27,973 nucleotides of DNA from the NCBI GenBank assembly GCA_947624715.1, contig CANQLO010000027.1, forward strand, positions 1 to 27,973, in the 5' to 3' direction. Positions 24,070 through 27,973 of this stretch are shown one piece after another. Position 1 is the first letter of the stretch; each line of letters opens with the position of its first letter. The position numbers and the translations under genes are program-made. The notes under the pieces are model-generated. The model searched no databases. It saw nothing but the letters and a program-made list of their open reading frames with translations, and was not told the origin of the DNA. Source of the stretch: an uncultured Clostridia bacterium. GTDB taxonomy: Bacteria > Bacillota_A > Clostridia > TANB77 > CAG-508.

Positions 24070-25455
24070 TTAATTTTTGAAAAATGTGGTATATGCCATA
24101 TATGCAGAAAATATATCATACTTACTTGTTACTTCATAAGGAGCATGCATTGATAAAACTGGTACACCACAATCTATTACATCTACTCCCTTATTTGCTA
24201 ATATATAGGCAATAGTTCCGCCACCACCTATATCAACTTTTCCTAGTTCTGCTAGTTGATATTTTATGTCATTTTGATTAAATATTCTTCTAATAAATGC
24301 AACATATTCTGCATTTGCATCTGAAGAACCACTCTTACCTCTTGCTCCTGTGTATTTGTTTATTGACACTCCATATCCTATTAATCCAGCATTATGTGGA
24401 TCTGATACAGATGCATATAATGGATCTGAACCTGCATCAACATCAGCAGATAACATTCTTGAATTGCAAAATACTTTATCTAAAAGGTTTGGTCTATTTA
24501 TTCTTGATTTGTTTAATAATTCTGCAATAAATGTATCAAACACATGTGATTCCATTCCTGTATTTCCCATGCTTCCTATTTCTTCTTTATCTGAGAATAA
24601 GCATACTGCTGTTCTTTCTGGATTTTCTACATTTAATATTGCTCTTAATGAAGTATATACACAAACTTTATCATCTTGACCATATCCGGCAACTAAGCTT
24701 TCGTCTAGTCCTAATGTTCTTGCTTTAAATGCTGGTACGACTTCAAGTTCACTACTCATAAAGTCATCTTCTGTTATTCCATATTTCTTATTTAATAGTT
24801 TTAAAATATTTTTCTTTACTCTGTCTTTTCCTTTTTCTTCTTCATCATCAGGTCTATTTCCAACAACTATTGCTAGATTTTCTCCATTTATTGCTTCTGA
24901 TAATTTCTTTTGTTCCTGCTCTTTAGCTAAATGTGGTAGCAAGTCTGTTATTGTAAATACTGGTTCATTATCATTTTCTCCTAAAGAAACTGTAATCTTT
25001 TCTCCATTATCCTTTACTATTACACCATGTATAGCAAGAGGAATTGTTGTCCATTGATATTTTTTTATTCCACCATAATAATGTGTTTTTAGATAAGCAA
25101 ACTCTCCTTCTTGTACTAATGGATTTGGCTTTAAATCTAGTCTAGGTGAATCTGCATGTGCACCAACTATATTTATACCTTCTTCCATACTTTTGGTTCC
25201 TATTACTGCTAAATATAAGCTTTTTCCTCTATTAACAAAATAAACTTTATCTCCTGGATGTAATTCTGTATATTCATCTAAAGATTTAAAACCATTTTCT
25301 CTTGCAATTTTTTCTGAAAGTGCTACAATCTCTCTTTCAGTTTTAGCTTGATTTAAATAATTCATATATTCATCTGCAAATTGAAAAATCCTACTTTCTA
25401 AATCTTCGCTTATTTTTTCCCAACCTGATTTTCTTTTTCTTTCTAAATCACTCAT
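24070..25455 (-). CDS. M18 family aminopeptidase
   Basis: This is a 461-residue cytoplasmic metallo-aminopeptidase that removes N-terminal residues from peptides, preferring acidic or neutral residues in characterised relatives. Metal-binding motifs of the family are visible: His100 in 'GAHADSPRLDLKP', the Asp pair in 'AGYGQDDKVC', the Glu pair in 'FSDKEEIGSMGNTG', Asp in 'SADVDAGSDP' and a His near the C-terminus in 'LSMHAPYEVTS'. The length is normal for the bacterial branch. The ATG has AAAGGAAA upstream. It stands alone on the minus strand, divergent from the VanW gene, with the MITE-like element downstream. Confidence 0.95.
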   Translation of the reverse strand: MSDLERKRKSGWEKISEDLESRIFQFADEYMNYLNQAKTEREIVALSEKIARENGFKSLDEYTELHPGDKVYFVNRGKSLYLAVIGTKSMEEGINIVGAHADSPRLDLKPNPLVQEGEFAYLKTHYYGGIKKYQWTTIPLAIHGVIVKDNGEKITVSLGENDNEPVFTITDLLPHLAKEQEQKKLSEAINGENLAIVVGNRPDDEEEKGKDRVKKNILKLLNKKYGITEDDFMSSELEVVPAFKARTLGLDESLVAGYGQDDKVCVYTSLRAILNVENPERTAVCLFSDKEEIGSMGNTGMESHVFDTFIAELLNKSRINRPNLLDKVFCNSRMLSADVDAGSDPLYASVSDPHNAGLIGYGVSINKYTGARGKSGSSDANAEYVAFIRRIFNQNDIKYQLAELGKVDIGGGGTIAYILANKGVDVIDCGVPVLSMHAPYEVTSKYDIFSAYMAYTTFFKN

Positions 25456-25608
25456 AACTTTTTTCCTTTCTTTTAACTTTTTACTATTGTTCCATTTTTT
25501 GTATTCTATTATTCTTATATCACAAATAAAATAAAAATAAAATATATTTAAATAAATATTTACTTTTTTTATATTTTAGTGTTTAATAGAGTGGGAGAAT
25601 GTTAAAAT

Positions 25609-27273
25609 ATGAACTCAATTTTATATACTGGTGAAGAAGAAGATAGCTTCACTGATGAAGATTATAAAATAATTGAAGAAGCAGAAGAAATAATAAAAGA
25701 AAATTATCCTGAATTTACCCCTGTTGTTAAGAAAAAACATACAGTGTTATTAATTTTTGCTATTTTATTTTTTATACTTTTTATTTTTCTTGTAATATTT
25801 TCGTCTGTATTTTCTATTGCTAACTCAAATCATAATAATATAATGAAAGGAGTTTCTATTTTAGGAATTGATTTATCCGGTCTTTCTAAAGAAGAAGCTA
25901 AAAATAAAATCCTTGAAGAGACTGACAATAGACTTTCTACAGAAGTTGTTTTAAAACACAATGATGAGGTTTATACTTTGCACCTTTTGGAAGTAGGTGC
26001 AAGTTACGATATTGATAAAATGATAAACTCAGCATATTTAGTTGGTAGAACTGGTAATCTTTTTAAAAGTAATTTTGAAATACTAAATTCTATGATTAAT
26101 AAAAAGGAAATTAGTGCTATTTTTTCATACAATGCTGATAATCTCTTATCTGTAACATCTCAAATGGAAGGGAATTTTCAAGATGGTTTGCATGAGCCTA
26201 GTTATGAAATAGATGATAACAATTTGGTTGTTCACTCTGGTAAGAATGGTTTTGTAATAGATATAGATAAATTAAAAGATATACTAACTAAAAATTTAAC
26301 TTCAAACAATTACTCTACTGATACAATTGAAATACCAGTTGTTGAAAAACAAGCATCCGCTATCAATATAGATAAAATTCATACTGAAATATATAAAGAA
26401 GCAAAGGATGCTTACTTTTCTAAAGATCCTTTTGTAGTATATCCTTCTTCTACTGGTCTAGACTTTGCTATTTCTGTTGATGAAGCTAAAGCTTTAATTA
26501 CTGGGGAAAGTGATACATATACAATTTCTCTTAAAACATTATATCCTAAGGTAACTACCAATGATATTGGAATGGAAGCTTTTCCTGATAAACTTGCAAC
26601 TTACACAACAAGCTATGCTACAAGTGATGCTAATAGATCCTCTAACGTTGCCTTAGCAAGTTCTAAAATAAATGGATTAGTTTTAATGCCTGGAGATGAA
26701 TTTTCATTTAACGGAAGTGTTGGAAAACGTACTGCTGCTGCTGGATTTAAAGTTGCAGGTGTATATGTAAATGGTCAAGTTACAAATGATTATGGTGGTG
26801 GTATTTGTCAAGTTTCTAGTACATTATATAATGCAGTTTTACGAGCTAATCTTGAAATAGTAAGTAGAACAAATCACATGTTTACTGTTGGATATGTTCC
26901 TATTGGAACTGATGCCACTGTTTCATGGGGTGCACCTGATTTTAAATTCAAAAATTCTAGAAGTTATCCAATAAAAATAGTAACTTCAAATTATAATAAA
27001 AGATTAACTGTAACAATATATGGACTTAAAGAGCAAAATGAATATGATGTAGAAATAGTATCTTATAGAACTGGAACAGTTCCTTATAAAACCACTTACA
27101 CAACTGATAATAGTTTAGCTGCAGGTCAAACTAAAGTAATTCAAAGTGGTTCTAATGGTGCAACTTCTGTTGCTTATAGAGTATTAAAGCAAAATGGTGT
27201 GGAAGTATCTAGACAATTACTTTCAAGAGATACTTATAGCCCTCATAATCAAATAATTGCACAAGGAAGATAA
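25609..27273 (+). CDS. VanW family protein with peptidoglycan-binding and G5 domains
   Basis: This is a 554-residue envelope protein. An acidic cytoplasmic N-terminus (1-42) is followed by a transmembrane helix (about 46-70), PG_binding_4-like repeats (about 75-330, starting 'GVSILGIDLSGLSKEEAK'), a VanW domain (about 345-465) and a C-terminal G5 domain (about 475-552). VanW shows 'LMPGDEFSFNGSVGKRTA' and 'GGGICQVSSTLYNAVL', and G5 shows 'LAAGQTKVIQSGSNGA' with 'VSRQLLSRDTY'. The VanW biochemical role is unknown, although these combinations occur widely in Clostridia wall proteins. A GGGAGA site precedes the ATG. Confidence 0.92.
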   Translation: MNSILYTGEEEDSFTDEDYKIIEEAEEIIKENYPEFTPVVKKKHTVLLIFAILFFILFIFLVIFSSVFSIANSNHNNIMKGVSILGIDLSGLSKEEAKNKILEETDNRLSTEVVLKHNDEVYTLHLLEVGASYDIDKMINSAYLVGRTGNLFKSNFEILNSMINKKEISAIFSYNADNLLSVTSQMEGNFQDGLHEPSYEIDDNNLVVHSGKNGFVIDIDKLKDILTKNLTSNNYSTDTIEIPVVEKQASAINIDKIHTEIYKEAKDAYFSKDPFVVYPSSTGLDFAISVDEAKALITGESDTYTISLKTLYPKVTTNDIGMEAFPDKLATYTTSYATSDANRSSNVALASSKINGLVLMPGDEFSFNGSVGKRTAAAGFKVAGVYVNGQVTNDYGGGICQVSSTLYNAVLRANLEIVSRTNHMFTVGYVPIGTDATVSWGAPDFKFKNSRSYPIKIVTSNYNKRLTVTIYGLKEQNEYDVEIVSYRTGTVPYKTTYTTDNSLAAGQTKVIQSGSNGATSVAYRVLKQNGVEVSRQLLSRDTYSPHNQIIAQGR

Positions 27274-27300
27274 AATATTTATAAAATGGAGGAATAAAAC

Positions 27301-27446
27301 ATGCAATATTTTAAAAAATTAATAGGAGATAGAATATATTTATCTCCAAAAGATGTATCAAATGAAGAAATAGAAAAATTTACTGAATAATTGGATTGAA
27401 AGAAGTGCAGTACGGAGATTATATTAGAAATAAAAATGTAAAATAA
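27301..27446 (+). pseudogene. remnant of a GNAT acetyltransferase gene
   Basis: A good GGAGG site and ATG open a 29-residue frame, 'MQYFKKLIGDRIYLSPKDVS...FTE', which looks like the first strands of a RimJ/RimL-type GNAT acetyltransferase. It stops at 27388-27390. A second frame directly after reads 'IIGLKEVQYGDYIRNKNVK' to a stop at 27444-27446, which resembles the C-terminal end of such enzymes. The acetyl-CoA-binding middle is absent. This is most simply a gene with a large internal deletion. The match of the second half is weak. Confidence 0.45.
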
Positions 27447-27485
27447 CGATTAAGGTTCTGATTATTCAAACAACAATTTATTATG

Positions 27486-27514
27486 TTAACATAATTAACA
27501 AAAAGCTGTATAAT
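27486..27514 (+). promoter_or_regulatory. promoter of the Spo0A-like gene
   Basis: TTAACA (27486-27491) and TATAAT (27509-27514) are separated by 17 bp. The -35 is embedded in the palindrome ATGTTAACAT (27484-27493), which might bind a regulator. Confidence 0.7.
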
Positions 27515-27559
27515 AATATTAGTTTTGCTTAATAAAAATTAAAAAAAAGGAGCGATTTT

Positions 27560-27877
27560 ATGTCAACATCTAAAGAAAAACAAAAACGGATTCACGAAAT
27601 GCTGTGTGTGTTAGGTCAAAAAGGATACACGTTGTCTGATTTGGCAGACCTGATTGATTATGTGGAAAGAATCAGCGATGAATCAACTGATGATGATTCC
27701 ACACCCAACAATTTAGAACTTAATGTCCGCGTAACAAAAGTACTGCATGAAATCAATGCTTCGAATAAAATTCGGGGATATAAGTATATCAAAGAAGCAA
27801 TTTTTCTGGTATATAACAATCCCCAATCTTATAAAAAGGGCATTGTTAAAAAGAATAATACCAAGAGATATACTTAA
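27560..27877 (+). CDS. small protein with a truncated Spo0A C-terminal-like domain
   Basis: This is a 105-residue protein starting behind AAAGGAG. Residues 8-40 form a helical segment ('IHEMLCVLGQKGYTLSDLAD'). After an acidic linker, residues 55-92 resemble the beginning of the Spo0A DNA-binding effector domain ('VTKVLHEINASNKIRGYKYI' then 'EAIFLVYNNPQS'). In Spo0A this domain runs about 105 residues and contains the recognition helix after this part, which is missing here. The protein may be a natural short paralogue or the result of truncation near 27840. The 5' half is richer in GC than its neighbours. It has its own good promoter, so it is probably expressed. Confidence 0.6.
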   Translation: MSTSKEKQKRIHEMLCVLGQKGYTLSDLADLIDYVERISDESTDDDSTPNNLELNVRVTKVLHEINASNKIRGYKYIKEAIFLVYNNPQSYKKGIVKKNNTKRYT

Positions 27878-27973
27878 TTCTTCGACTGTAAATTTCCCAT
27901 TATTAAAATGGCATCTAGTTGCCAATCCACTTGGATATTCTCTAATCCATGTTTGTGAACCGCCTATTCTAAT
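27713..27973 (-). CDS. unidentified reading frame entering from the right edge (partial)
   Basis: The minus-strand frame is open from the window edge and reads 'IRIGGSQTWIREYPSGLATR', then 'NNGKFTVEELSISLGI', where the last part could begin a helix-turn-helix. It then runs antisense through the Spo0A-like gene to a stop at 27713, and that second half looks like non-coding read-through. The edge portion looks like real protein, but I do not recognise it. Its true end is uncertain. Confidence 0.3.
   Translation of the reverse strand: MRIGGSQTWIREYPSGLATRCHFNNGKFTVEELSISLGIILFNNALFIRLGIVIYQKNCFFDILISPNFIRSIDFMQYFCYADIKF

Overview
The window is very AT-rich DNA from a low-GC Gram-positive bacterium. 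It most resembles an anaerobic Clostridia-type member of the Bacillota. The evidence is consensus -35/-10 promoters, strong purine-rich ribosome binding sites, TTG and GTG starts, TAA-dominated stops with TGG used for tryptophan, and a Clostridia-style cell-envelope gene set (LCP protein, VanW/G5 protein, DUF5711-like protein, CvpA, DacF-type carboxypeptidase). Genus and species cannot be given from the sequence alone.

Region 1 (1 to about 8005) is the right-hand part of an integrated mobile element, probably an integrative mobilizable or conjugative element, that ends at the 3' end of an initiator tRNA gene. From left to right it carries a small SieB-like membrane protein, the type I methylase HsdM (its hsdS and hsdR partners would lie left of the window), a winged-helix replication/mobilization-like protein, a RusA-like protein, an excisionase-like protein, a divergent XRE regulator with a C-terminal zinc ribbon, an unrecognised partner protein, and a tyrosine integrase. 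The control region between the excisionase and the XRE gene has two divergent 17-bp-spaced promoters and a perfect palindrome over the excisionase promoter.

Region 2 (8006-9182) holds tRNA-fMet on the minus strand with its own promoter and terminator. It is followed by a solitary, apparently strongly expressed gene of unknown function with a consensus promoter, a structured leader and a strong terminator.

Region 3 (9247-14185) is a decaying type II (II-A-like) CRISPR-Cas locus. A tracrRNA with an intact anti-repeat, nexus and terminator hairpins diverges from cas9. The cas9 gene is broken by a frameshift and by an out-of-frame internal deletion that removes the end of HNH and all of RuvC-III. 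A short, degenerate array of about five repeats follows directly, with no cas1, cas2 or csn2. Next to the array lies a small minus-strand operon of unknown genes, two of which are also broken (nonsense codons and a frameshift).

Region 4 (14297-27273) looks like ordinary core chromosome. It holds a ComEA-like protein, a D-Ala-D-Ala carboxypeptidase, a DUF5711-like/CvpA/LCP operon, a three-gene Gld-type ABC transporter operon whose ATPase has a long lysine-rich tail, an M18 aminopeptidase and a VanW/G5 protein. A GC-rich structured element with 20-bp terminal inverted repeats sits between the ABC operon and the aminopeptidase.

Region 5 (27301-27973) is again irregular. It has a GNAT remnant, a small protein with a truncated Spo0A C-terminal-like domain behind a good promoter, and an unidentified reading frame entering from the right edge.
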